A stretch of DNA of 64,000 nucleotides from Aplidium turbinatum (lineage: Eukaryota > Chordata > Ascidiacea > Aplousobranchia > Polyclinidae): positions 5,208,001 through 5,272,000 of the forward strand of contig OU964923.1 of the NCBI GenBank assembly GCA_918807975.1, in the 5' to 3' direction. A program made the position numbers and the translations under genes. Shown here piece after piece: positions 1-12,300 of the stretch. The notes beneath the pieces are model-generated. The model had not been told where the DNA came from. It saw only the letters and a list, made by a program, of their open reading frames with translations, and searched no databases. Position 1 is the first letter of the stretch. The number at the start of each line of letters is the position of its first letter.

Positions 1-309
1 CAACACAAAGAAATGAAGATTCCATTCCTGAGAGTAAAAACAAAATGTCATTTAGCTTGAGGAAGTATTCATATCGGAGTTGAAGAAAATCCTTCATTAA
101 TTATTCGAAATCTAAACGAAAGTTTTGTCAATAATTCCTACAAATTATTAATAGTGGCTGATTTTATTACTATTACAGTATATTATGATCAATCGTTCAC
201 TTGCATCTTATTTCTTGGTTACTTGCATAACTTATAATCCTCCGCTACATCAAGAAAACGAAACCGAGGCTAATATTTGCGACAAAGCAGCCAGACAAGC
301 TTGTCTCAC

Positions 310-377
310 CTTAAACGTGGGATCCTCCAGATACATCATCCCATTCTTCACCGTGTTACTCAGGTCCATCACTGAAT
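310..377 (-). CDS. PLCG1: PLC gamma exon 16 (start of split PH domain)
   Basis: 68 nt encoding [20 protein letters not shown], aligned with ENDISNSIKNGILYLEDP, where the split PH domain begins. Donor GTGAGA. The following exon is not in bases 1-309. Confidence 0.93.
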
Positions 378-3300
378 CTGCAATGGAATTAAACGGTTAC
401 AAATTCAACATCATCAAACGTTACTTGTACGTTAGGTTTTAAAAGATAAACTTAAATTACGACAACACATCCAAAACATGATATAATTCTTCTGGTATTC
501 AAGTTGTAACGTTTTAAGATAGCTGATCGATAAATTGTACCAGAGTGGAATCCGACATCCGCGCAATATAAGCCTCATAATGTTACAATTTCCTTTAAAA
601 TGATACCAGCTAGCACGTTAGGTTATTTTTGGCTCAAAGACTGCACGCACGTACATGACATTAAGGGCCAATTTTACCAGCTGGGATAGAAGTCTCGGCC
701 AAACAGCCAGCTATGCATTCAATCGCTATGCATTCAATGCATAGCGATTGAATGCATTCAATCGCTATACAATCAATGCATTCAATCGCTATACAATGAC
801 TTTATAGTCACAATGAAACTAAACAACTGAGAATGGAAAATGAAAATCAATAATTTCAAATTAGTTTCGAAGAAGTCGGGGAAGCGAAAGCTCTAAGTGT
901 TGTAACTTGGGATGTCTTCCAACCGGAAAATCAACCGCATTTTTACATTGATTCAACATGCGCAGACGTTGCGCCAATGTAAAAAAGGCACGCGATGATG
1001 GGCAAAGTAACAAAGTAGTTTTCGGAGTGACATCAATTTCTTTCCCAAACCACTTTTTGACGCACACAAACAACCCAAAAACAAAATCCGTCAGTTTTAC
1101 ATTGATTCAACGTCTGCAGACGTTGAATCAATGTAAAACTGAGGGATTTGCTGTCAGGAAACACTCCGGAGAAAAGAAATTTACAGCATAATCATAGTAG
1201 GGAGAGCCCGGAAGTATCTACAACAGATATCTCAAAGCAAAAGTAGCAGCCCTTTGACGTTTCTTTATAGCATTGACGTCCAACTACAGTAACAGTTTAA
1301 GGATTTCAAATGAGATTAAGGCTTTTTCGTATTCAGATTATTATTTTAATTTATTTAGTTTATTTTTCATATTCTGTTATTTTTCATATTCTGTACACAC
1401 ACTCCAACAGAAATATTTATTTGAAACCACCTTATAGAGGTCTTACTTCAGAGCACCGGTGCCCAACTTGGAGTCTGTGGACGCCTTGAAGATACGCAGA
1501 ATATGCTAAGAGCATTTGTGAATGCCACCGCTTTTAGAAAAATGCACTAAAGAAATGAGAACGATTCGTGGCAAGACACTTCTCGGCAAAATTAGAAATG
1601 ATGTCGAGAGAGAGTGGACGAGTGTTGAGGACATTGCCCAGACAGCAAAATTCGTCATTTTTACATTGATTCAACGTCTGCAGACGTTGAATCAATGTAA
1701 AAATGATGAATTTTCTGTCTGGGTGAAAAGTACTTGCGTTGACACCATATGAGATAGGTTAGACATCTTCAACGAATGGATGAGAATACTTTGATAAGAG
1801 TTTTGGTTTTGAATATGGTGATTGGTAATACGAGAAAAGGAAAACTATGGAAAACGAAAACCTGTAGCTTCGAGCTGCCATGAGCAACATTCTATTCGCA
1901 AATTTTGCACCACCAATCAACTCTTCAATTACAGAAAACATGAAAGACAGTAACATGAAGACATGCCAAGGATGAACTGACAAAGAGAAAATTAAAACTC
2001 GAAAGGTGAATGGCTACAAAAAGGTTGAAAACCACAGTCTTTTAGGTTGTAGTCATTGGTTTGTAGCATGTATTATTACCAGCTTAGGAGAGAAATCAGA
2101 ATGACTAACGACCTCTGTTGTACAATACATCGGCAGAACATAATAGATGTTAACATGTACGTAGAGTCGTAGACGCAACGTTGTGTGACCTCAATTCAAC
2201 GCAAAGGAAACTTGCATGCGGGTAAAGTACCAGGAAGTCAGAACACCGCAGAGTAAGTAAAGACGTATCTAACACAGTGACAAACCAGTGATAACGTAAA
2301 CAATGGAACAATAACGGGAACTTTTCGTTTGTTTTATGCTAAGGCAAGTGATGTCCCAGTCAGTAAATCAGTTGTTTTTTACGTTCATTCAACGTCTGCA
2401 GACGTTGAATCAATGATCATTCTGTTACTCTGTCGTTGAATCAATGTGAAATTTTGTCTGGGGTGGCACACTTTGGCATGCGTGTTGGCAAGAAAAAACC
2501 TCAAGCTATATCATATACTTGATAGAAGCTGAACAATACAATCTTTTAGACGGCTAGATGCTTCAGTTCAAGATATACGTCATGAATATACTTGACATGC
2601 AAAATACTGAAAATACTTGTTGTACTGCATTAAGTAAATCGCTTTTTCCAACAAAAACAACTTTTTAATGGGGTTTCTCAAGTTACTTCACAATAATAAA
2701 AATATCAAAACATTTTTTAGGATTTAAAAAATATACATGGAAAGATGTTTGTTGGTGTTTGTTTGAAGTCCAACCGCTACGAACATACAGGAAACATCTC
2801 AATCTATAGAACTTTTCTAAACACTGTTATATTTATAACAGCTGGTGATATGCACTAACTCATCAACCACTCACCAGTGGTGGTCTCTGTGAAGACCTGT
2901 GAAGTCCGATTCGCATCGCTCAACTTTTTGAACTAAAAACACACAAAAGTTGACTTTATCTTCTATATTGAAAAGGAGCGATTTGCGATTGCGTCAGTAC
3001 TGCCTGATTACTCACTATAGAACAGCGAGCATTGCGTTTCGCTAACCAAGCAGCTAATCAATCTTTTTTACATTGTTTTTTTTTTCATTTACAATCTTTT
3101 TTTACATCCAACGATCGCGGAGTGAGGCCCCTTGGATTTAAGCCCTTGATTGCTCTCATGATTATGAACAGACACTGCTCTAGAGAAAGATACCTAGGGT
3201 CCTTCTTGGGGCAGTGGCCTGCTGAATCAAAGAAACTTTTAAAACAGTTAGTCTGGGAGCCTACGACAGAAGATTTCACCCCATAAGGTACAAAAGGTTT

Positions 3301-6300
3301 GAGCCCTTGAAGTTACTGGGGTCAACCATGTCACTCACAAAAAGTATGGAAGATTGACCGCACCGGGTGGATCTGGACCCTAGAGCCCCCTAAAAAGCCC
3401 AAAAAGGGGGTTAATTTCACCCCATAAGGTACATGGACCAAACTTGGTGAAAACGAAGTTCTATGTCAGGACATCACAAAAATATCAAATCTAACAATAT
3501 TTTCGAGTGGAAAGGTGATGTAAGACTCCCCCCAAAGTGACCCCCCAGGGGGTTAATTTCACCCCATAAGGTACATGGACCAAAGTTGGTCAAAACGAAG
3601 TCTTATGTCAGGACATCACAAAAATATCAAATCTAACAATATTTTCGGGTGGAAAGGTGATGTAAGATGCCTTCAAAGTGACTTCCCTTAATGTGACCCC
3701 CTCGGAAGGTTTATTCCACCCCATAAGGTACATGGACCAAACTTGGTCAAAATGAAGTCTTATGTCAGGACATCACAAAAATATCAAATCTAACAATATT
3801 TTCGGGTGGAAAGGTGGTGTAAGATGACTTCAAAGTGACTTTCCTTAATGTGACCCCCTCGGAAGGTGTATTTCACCCCATAAAGTACATGGACCAAACT
3901 TGGTCAAAACGAAGTCTTATGTCAGGACATCACAAAAATATCAAATCTAACAATATTTTCGGGTGGAAAGGTGATGTAAGATGTCATCAAAGTGACCCCC
4001 AGAGGGTTTATTTCACCATAGAGTACATGGACCAAACGTGGTCAAAACGAAGTCTTCTAGGGCACCACAAAATATCAAATCTAACAATACTCTCAGTTGG
4101 AAAGGTGATAAAAGACCTACCCAAAAGTGAATCTCCTCCTATAGTTTAATTTACTTCATCCCTTTCTCGAACCAACCTTGGTGTAACGAAAGTGCTATGC
4201 CAGGACAGTACGAATGGATTAAATTTAAAAATATTTTTATATAGGTTTTGATGAAATACATTCACAAGCTGTCCCATGATGCATGAAATGGAACTATAGC
4301 CTACTTTACAAAAAGTTTTTGTATAAATCATATTAAGTCAATCGAAAAAAGGCAACAGGACATGACAATACATGGCTTTGTAACACCAAAAACAGAAAGT
4401 ACACAAGAAGCATATAGGCTACAGTAGCCAGAAAATTGATCCAAGATCTTGATACCACCACTAAATGTGGACTTAATCGAACAACTGACTATCCAAATCA
4501 AAACGTTTCGAAATGAATCATTTGGAACGTTAATTTAGGCAGTAATGAACATTTTCCAGCTGCTACAATAAATAACCTAATAAACCCAATGCAGTAAATT
4601 TTTATTTAATGCCATTTGCTTCATGTCTCCAATCAGTTATCGTAACTGTTCATTCATAAACAGAGATTGTTCGTGTAAATGTAAACGGTCGTTTCTTTAT
4701 TCTTCATTGTCACTGCTGTCGCTTTCACTTTCTTCATCTTATTCTTCAGATTCATACAATTCTCCTGTTATATACAGAGATAAAGCAAGCTGTCTGCGAT
4801 GTACCAGCCCCAAGCAATGTGGTTATCCGCACGTCTGACACTGACTGTCTTGTAATTGGCTTAGGTTGCTATGGAACTTTTGATCCTTTATTAAAGATAT
4901 GGATAGAAGCTGGCTTGCAAAGCAATAACACGCAGCGGTACATCAACATCAACCAGCTGCATAGGCCTACCGCACTTGGAGTGACGATTTGCAAGTGTTT
5001 ACCTGCATATCATGCCTTTACAGATTCTGATTACACCTCGTCATTTAGCAGGAAAGGGAAAGTGCGGCCGCTGAAATTACTCCAAGGAAACCACGAAGCG
5101 CAGGCAGCTTTTAGCCAACTCGGACACGACAAAGAAATTAGTGAAGACACTATCATCGCCATAGAGAACTTTGTGTGTAACATGTACAAAAACAAGAAAA
5201 TTAATTATGTCAACGAAGTCCGTTTACAAATGTTTTTAGACGGCTACAAACCCAAAAAAGAAAATGAAAGGATATCATGCATACCAGAAGCTACTGTAGA
5301 TAGTAGTACTCTACCACTTTGTTTACGAGTACTTCTCCAGAAGACAAGGCGCACACATCTCATCACAAGATGGTGGTTATCTTCAACTAGAAGTGAACAA
5401 GCAGCAACGTTGCTGCTAGAGTATGGCTGGAAAGAAGAAGGAGGTTCTTATAAAGTGGTGTGGTTTGAAGGTAAAGGTATAAAGCATCTTTAGATGTCTC
5501 TGCGTGGAATCTGATCTCATCCAGGAAAGTCAAGAAGAAGGTAAACAGCATTGGATGTCGCTTGGGTTACCCTTTATAAATATAAAACTTTCTCCTGGTC
5601 TATCAGTCGTTTACTTTCTTACTGTAAACATTAGCCAATAACTGGCTGTAAAGTTTCGTTTTAGGAACCTATAACCAATAGTTTCTGCAATCTTGAGAAA
5701 AATGCCTGGGTGCACTAAATAACAAATAAATGTTGAACTTTTTCCAGTTAATAGTAAGTTGCAATGTTGCATTATTCGAAGAAAAATAGACGTCTGTAAA
5801 AGATAATAAAATTACTATTGTATGTTACGCATATCTGTAGTGCATAATAGCAATTGTTTCGTACAGTCTTTATTTCTCTGTATATAACAGGAGAATTGTA
5901 TGAATCTGAAGAATAAGACGAAGAAAGTAAAAGCGACACCAGTGATTGATTGATTGATTGAATCTTTATCCTCGGACTGGGAAAGCTTCTTGCAGAGCTT
6001 AATCCTGGCAGTTTCGCATACTTGTAGAGGCTTTGAATCACTGGCGCAGGCCCGGTCACCGAGATTGACAGAGTGAAGTTTCCGATTGTTGAAGGCTTGT
6101 TGTCGGGGAATTATTCCATCCATTAGATGCCGCTGAATGGAGAGCAGCCCTTAACGTGCGTTGCTCAAGCGCACACCCCGAGAGTCGAACCAGCGCCGCT
6201 ATTGATCTTGAAGCTTCTTCGTTCCAGAAGTGACGCGCTAACCAATTGAGTTACCGTTTACATTTACACAAACAATCTCTGTTTATGAATGAACAGTTAC

Positions 6301-9300
6301 AATAACTGATTGGAGACATGAAGCAAATGGCATTAAACAAAAATTTACTACATTGGGTTTATTGGGTTATTTATTGTAGCAGCTGGAAAATGTTCATTAC
6401 TGCCTAAATTAACGTTCCAAATGATACATTTCGAAACGTTTTGATTTGGATAGTCAGTTGTTCGATTAAGTCCACATTTAGTGGTGGTATCAAGATCTTG
6501 GATCAATTTTCTGGCTACTGTAGCCTATATGCTTCTTACGTACTTTCTGTTTTTGGTGTTACAAAGCCATGTATTGTCATGTCCTGTTGCCTTTTTTCGA
6601 TTGACTTAATATGATTTATACAAAAACTTTTTGTAAAGTAGGCTATACTTCCATTTCATGCATCATGGGACAGCTTGTGAATGTATTTCATCAAAACCTA
6701 TATAAAAATATTTTTAAATTTAATCCATTCGTACTGTCCTGGCATAGCACTTTCGTTACACCAAGGTTGGTTCGAGAAAGGGATGAAGTAAATTAAACTA
6801 TAGGAGGAGATTCACTTTTGGGTAGGTCTTTTATCACCTTTCCAACTGAGAGTATTGTTAGATTTGATATTTTGTGGTGCCCTAGAAGACTTCGTTTTGA
6901 CCACGTTTGGTCCATGTACTCTATGGTGAAATAAACCCTCTGGGGGTCACTTTGATGACATCTTACATCACCTTTCCACCCGAAAATATTGTTAGATTTG
7001 ATATTTTTGTGATGTCCTGACATAGAACTTCGTTTTCACCAAGTTTGGTCCATGTACCTTATGGGGTGAAATTAACCCCCTTTTTGGGCTTTTTAGGGGG
7101 CTCTAGGGTCCAGATCCACCCGGTGCGGTCAATCTTCCATACTTTTTGTGAGTGACATGGTTGACCCCAGTAACTTCAAGGGCTCAAACCTTTTGTACCT
7201 TATGGGGTGAAATCTTCTGTCGTAGGCTCTCGGTCTAAGTAGTGCTGTTATTTCTTCCGCTTGCTTTATGTTTGGCGTTGAGCATTCTTTTTGTAATGCC
7301 AGTAGTATTGCTTAAGTAGGTACAATGGTACATGCGGAAATGTAGACGGCAATCTGAATGGCGTGTTAGCAACACCACAAAGAACATTGTCCTTCATCAT
7401 TAAATGGACGTATAATAACATTAGATTAGCGTTGTACCTTAATTAGGATCTTTCCACGAAGCATGTTGGGTGTGGGAAGGCTGGAATCATCATTAGACAC
7501 AGGCGCTCGAACAAGCTTGTCTAAAACATCAAAATTTACGTTAAAAAGCATGCAAAACAACGTCAATTTGATACTGGTATAAGTATAGTCTTCCATGTCA
7601 CATTGTGTCGACGTAATAGTAAACATAACAATAATTAATGTCTAATACCAACAAAAGTATTTATGTATAAGTTGTTAAATAACTTGTAATCATACACAGC
7701 ACACGCATTTAGCCTTGTAACAAATAATAACTCTGGAAAAATGTTACAAAAGTTTAGTACAAATAATGCATGGCACCCATGAAGACACATAGACGTTTGT
7801 GAAGACTTTATCTTCAGATGTAAACTAACACGAAAAACAAATCAAATGGTGTGAAAAAAAAAACAGCTTTCGAACCTTCAAAGATGTCGCAGAACGTGGT
7901 GGCCATGCACTTTTGCTGCACAAGACTGCAGTGGTTTTCGATGGAAAGGATGACGGGCAGACTGTTGAGAAACAAAAAATTCAAATTCAATTTTTTGTGG
8001 AGAAACAAAAAATTCAAGGAAAATAATGCGTGTTTTCCACAGCGCTGTATCGCACATGGCAAATATACGTTGCTCACAGCGTTTCACCCAAGACGGATGG
8101 TTTCAGCCGCATAGAAGCACAGCCGGGGACATAATTATACCAAACCCACTCTCCCAATGCTAAGCAGGAGCGGGATTTAAGCTAATTTAATAAAATCCCT
8201 TGCATAACCCGACTGGAACACACAAGTACTGAGCAATCGTGCATTACAATAAAACTCGCTCATTATAAGTATTCATCCGCACAAAAGAACGCTGTTCCAT
8301 TAGCACGCTGTTCCATCGATTAACCAAATTGTAATCATTTGATATAAAAAGTCTGCTAAGCTGTAGCTCTACAATAGTTTGCACCAAACCTTTCAAACTC
8401 AACATGGATCAGATCGTGTAACAAAACTTTCTCGATTTCTCGGCATACTGTTGTTCTATTACTCTATTTTAACTTTTTTTCACTTATTTGAAACACTGCA
8501 TTTAGTGTGATCGTAAAGCAGACGCTTGTGTCACCAAAAAGTATTCAAAATTTAAAACTGTATTGACATTGCCGCGTTTTGGAATCTACAATCGTATAAC
8601 ATTTCGTCAGTGTATCTCGCCACCAGACCGCAAATCAACATTTTTTACATTAATTCCACGTCTGCAGACGTTAAATCAATGCAAAAAAACGGTCGATTTG
8701 CAGTCTGGGACGCCAACGAAAAAGCGCGTTGTTGTAGAACAGCGGGAAAACTGTTCGTAAGCAACAAAGTTAGCTGCACTGCTGAGTAGGAGCGGTCTTC
8801 CTGGCGTCAGCACCACCTTACTACTCACTATAGAACAGCGAGCACTGTGTTTCGCTAACAGAAAGATCGATCGCTCCTTCTCAACTGTGCATATCCTTGG
8901 CGACAGTTAGTGTAGTTGTTTTCTTTCCAAAAGGTAAAGATTCAATTGACTGACAAAGGCAACGGTTAAGAACTATGTGGCATGAATTAGTGGTGCGGTA
9001 CTGATGAGCCCAGCCTCATGGGCGAAACACGTGTCTATCGCTGAATTCATGCTACACTCGACTGCCGAGAAACACTAAGTTAGCTGCCACGTGGCGTTAC
9101 TAAATTTGCAAAACACCGATGTTTGTTTAATCAACATAGCTGCGTAATACAAAATCGATACCGAAAACATGAAGTACAGTGTACGTCAAATGTAGCATTT
9201 TACTGAGGAAAGAGGAAATGTAACAGCTATTTTAGAGTTATTTGGACACATGATGAAATACTTCCACAAACCAGTACTTGAAAAACGAAAATGCGCCCCA

Positions 9301-12300
9301 TGAAGAGAACGCCAGAATTTTTTATACAAAATAAAAAACACTTTCATCTTGCAATCGAGAAAATGTTTAATTAAACCAGTTGAATTGCGTGATTACTGCA
9401 TCAAGTGGGTGTGAAAGCTTAGACGACGATCAGGCATGGCGCATCAAGTACGGCATAGGTATACTCCAAAACACGCGTTGATCGGAGATGACAATGCAAC
9501 GTTGGAATTCTGATCCGAACGAAAAGTTTAATGGAACGTTTCGTGACCATGAAATTGAATCAGAACCCATTCAATTGACTCTGGAGGCTTTACGGGTCTT
9601 ACTTTTCAAAACATCATTTCCAACGTTCTTTATTTCAATTCGAATAATGTCAGTTATTGTCGTCAGAGCAGATGCCAGGAAACATAACAAGATTATCAAC
9701 AACAATGTTAGTATTGATTTCTGATAACGCTATCATAGATATTTGCCCAAGAAGTAGGGGAATTTGTGAGTAGATCAAGCCGAAACCTGTTTCATCCGGT
9801 TATTACTATATTATGATGCATAACTAAATACGAGCTACAGCCGACCTAGATTTTGTACATTTGAATACATGAATTGTGGATTTGAAGTCTTGATACTTTT
9901 AGCACAAGAAGTATTGCTGCCATGCAAAGAATATAGAAAAGAAAAAACGACATCGACCGCATGAAACGCATAACCCAAACTATCCCAATAAAGAAGTTTT
10001 TTGTCAACTAGCACTCAAAACCTGGTCTCTCTGCCAGTACGAAGTGTGCTTTCAAAATCGCTTTCGCTTTGTGTGTGATGTACTAAGATACAGTTCGTCT
10101 TGATATCAATAAGTAACTCAAGCATGCTATCAGCGATAAGCTACTCGTCTCCACTCAGTCAATCGTCATTATTCGCACTGATTCAACGCGTAAAGATGTT
10201 CAATCAATGTAGAGGAAGAACTGATTTGCCGCCTGGGTCATTAAAATGTAATCAGATGACACAAATTAAACAGTGTTTCCGCAGCTAATTATATCCAGAG
10301 TGAGTCAACATCTGCAGACGTTAGGTCCGTACAAGAAAAGAACGGGTTTTGCAAGCCGGGTCAGTTACTTTGTTAGAAGGGAAAACATTTCTTCAAAAAG
10401 AAACCTCGTATATTTATGCCTTGCGAAGGTCTACTTAACAACCGGCGCACTTCAATAATCGCAATAATCAAACCTGAAAACCAAGTGAGGTACCAAAATC
10501 GATCCTGTTCACATTGATTCAACATTTGCAAACGCTGAATCAATGTGAAAAGAATAGTTTTGGTCCAGCAGGGCAAGTCACTCACTCGGAGACAACGAAG
10601 GCATGTTCTCTGATGGTCTTGCAAACGTCAAGGAACTTGATTTTGGACGTTAGAGTGTAACCATGGAAGATGTAGGGCATTCCATCCGTACCGTCCCAAC
10701 AATCCACTGGAAATGCATTTATCAAACTTAAGTAGTTTAAGGGATGACACGCCCTTCTGATGTAAACTAAGGTAAACTATCGTACGGTGTTTCAAATCAT
10801 AATCCGCATTTATTCCGACTCGTCAATCAAATGCCAGAGACTTTTTCATCGGGCTAGATCAGGCAATGACAAATTCACTACATGGCAGAACGAATTGAAA
10901 TTACGTTGTTTATTTAGACAACCGTAAGATAAAAAAAATTATTGCAAAAATAAAAAATAACTTATTTCTACCAACTTAAAAAAACGTTTACAAACAGTTA
11001 CAAAGTTTCATCACAAAACATACTCGAAGAATTAAAATTTAACTAATTTCTGTAAACTTTGAAAATAAAAAATTAAGATATTTGCACCACTGTAAAAATT
11101 ATTGTAAGAATTAAAAAACAACTAGTATGTGAGTTTTACATCAAAAGTTGCCTTTTCTTTAGAATTTTCTCATTTTGGTGACGCTAAATGAAACCATGTC
11201 AAAAATTCTGAAAAGGACTACATCACACGAACATTTTCAAATGCAATTTCTATCGTTCCTGTTGTCGTCAAGTTGGTCCAAGAAAGTTAGTGGAAATCAA
11301 CAAACTATTTTATTAGTGTTTGAGCTATGGTTTCATGTGCACCGTGCAGTGGAAAATGCTTTATCAAACAAAACAGCTGTGAAGCAGTACGAAAACGCAA
11401 TTATCCAAGATATCAATTAACAGACGTTTAAAACTTAATTATTTACAGTAACTTCCTTACAAAAAAAACACGATGTTATCAGGCCTTGTAAAACTTTTCC
11501 TACACTCCCAAGCGGTATGTGTAATGTGTGTACTACCTCCAAGCTGGGGCTACTGTCATAACAAGTACTAATCGCTAGCGTTAATTTCACGCATAGAAGA
11601 TGGAAATAAACTTCAACTTGAAAAGGTTGTTTCATTTGTTTGCAAGAATAAAAACAAAGGACAATTCCATAAAACGACAAAACCCAGACAGCAAAACAAT
11701 ATAAAAATGACAGATATTACTCTCTGGGGAGTTTGTGACATGCCAAAATGGCAGCACTTGACTGAAGCTGTCTTTCATTACTTCCTGTTTGTTGCCATCA
11801 CACGATCACAATGCGTTGTGTGCTGTCACAACCGGCGGATGAATACAATAATGATTATGATTAAGAAAAAAGAATTACATGCTGTTTCGGCAACATTGTG
11901 AATCACTGAGTTGTGAAACCTGATAAATACAACGTTAGATACGGTAGTGTTAGCCAACAAGGATGTGAAATTGCCCGAAAGTGATAAAAAGGCTATCCTC
12001 AAACAAAGAAAAGGTTAAGCAATAACGTAGTAAATATCCTGTTAATCCATCCATAAAATTCGCCCTTATTCACTGCCAGTAAATATAAACTGAGCTGAGT
12101 AAACAATAATTTTTTTTTATAAAATTCAAAAACTTAAGCACTTGCCAAAGTATGCGTTGCTGCGCGTAGTTGTAATGCTTTTATGTCACTTTGAATACAA
12201 AGCAAAAATTGTTAAATAAAACCCAACCAGTGGTATTCTCTTCACGTCTACAGCTACAACTCTACATGCATTGAACTGATGCTGGCTGGTTTTGTTATCT

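Larger units (their letters stand above)
3257..7229. mobile_element. DNA transposon with about 1-kb terminal inverted repeats and an ORF
   Basis: Left arm 3257-4690 and right arm 6256-7229 are reverse complements, starting GAGCCTACGACAGAAG at both ends. Each arm holds subterminal tandem units (CACCCCATAAGGTACATGG…), about five on the left and two on the right. The inverted arms continue inward at 4700-4785 and 5870-5947, where a SINE has inserted in the right arm. The interior carries the ORF at 4819-5493. The outer arms are nearly identical, so the insertion looks fairly young. I could not fix a target-site duplication or assign a superfamily. Confidence 0.85.

Noticed and set aside
958-1191. 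Open frames across the palindromic elements (also near 1522-1752, 8563-8760, 10373-10624)
   Set aside because: The shared peptide [14 protein letters not shown] is only the translated palindrome; the frames are by-products of the repeat.
1440-1500. Possible hAT end CACCGGTGCCCAACTTGG
   Set aside because: Only one diverged end; not supportable.
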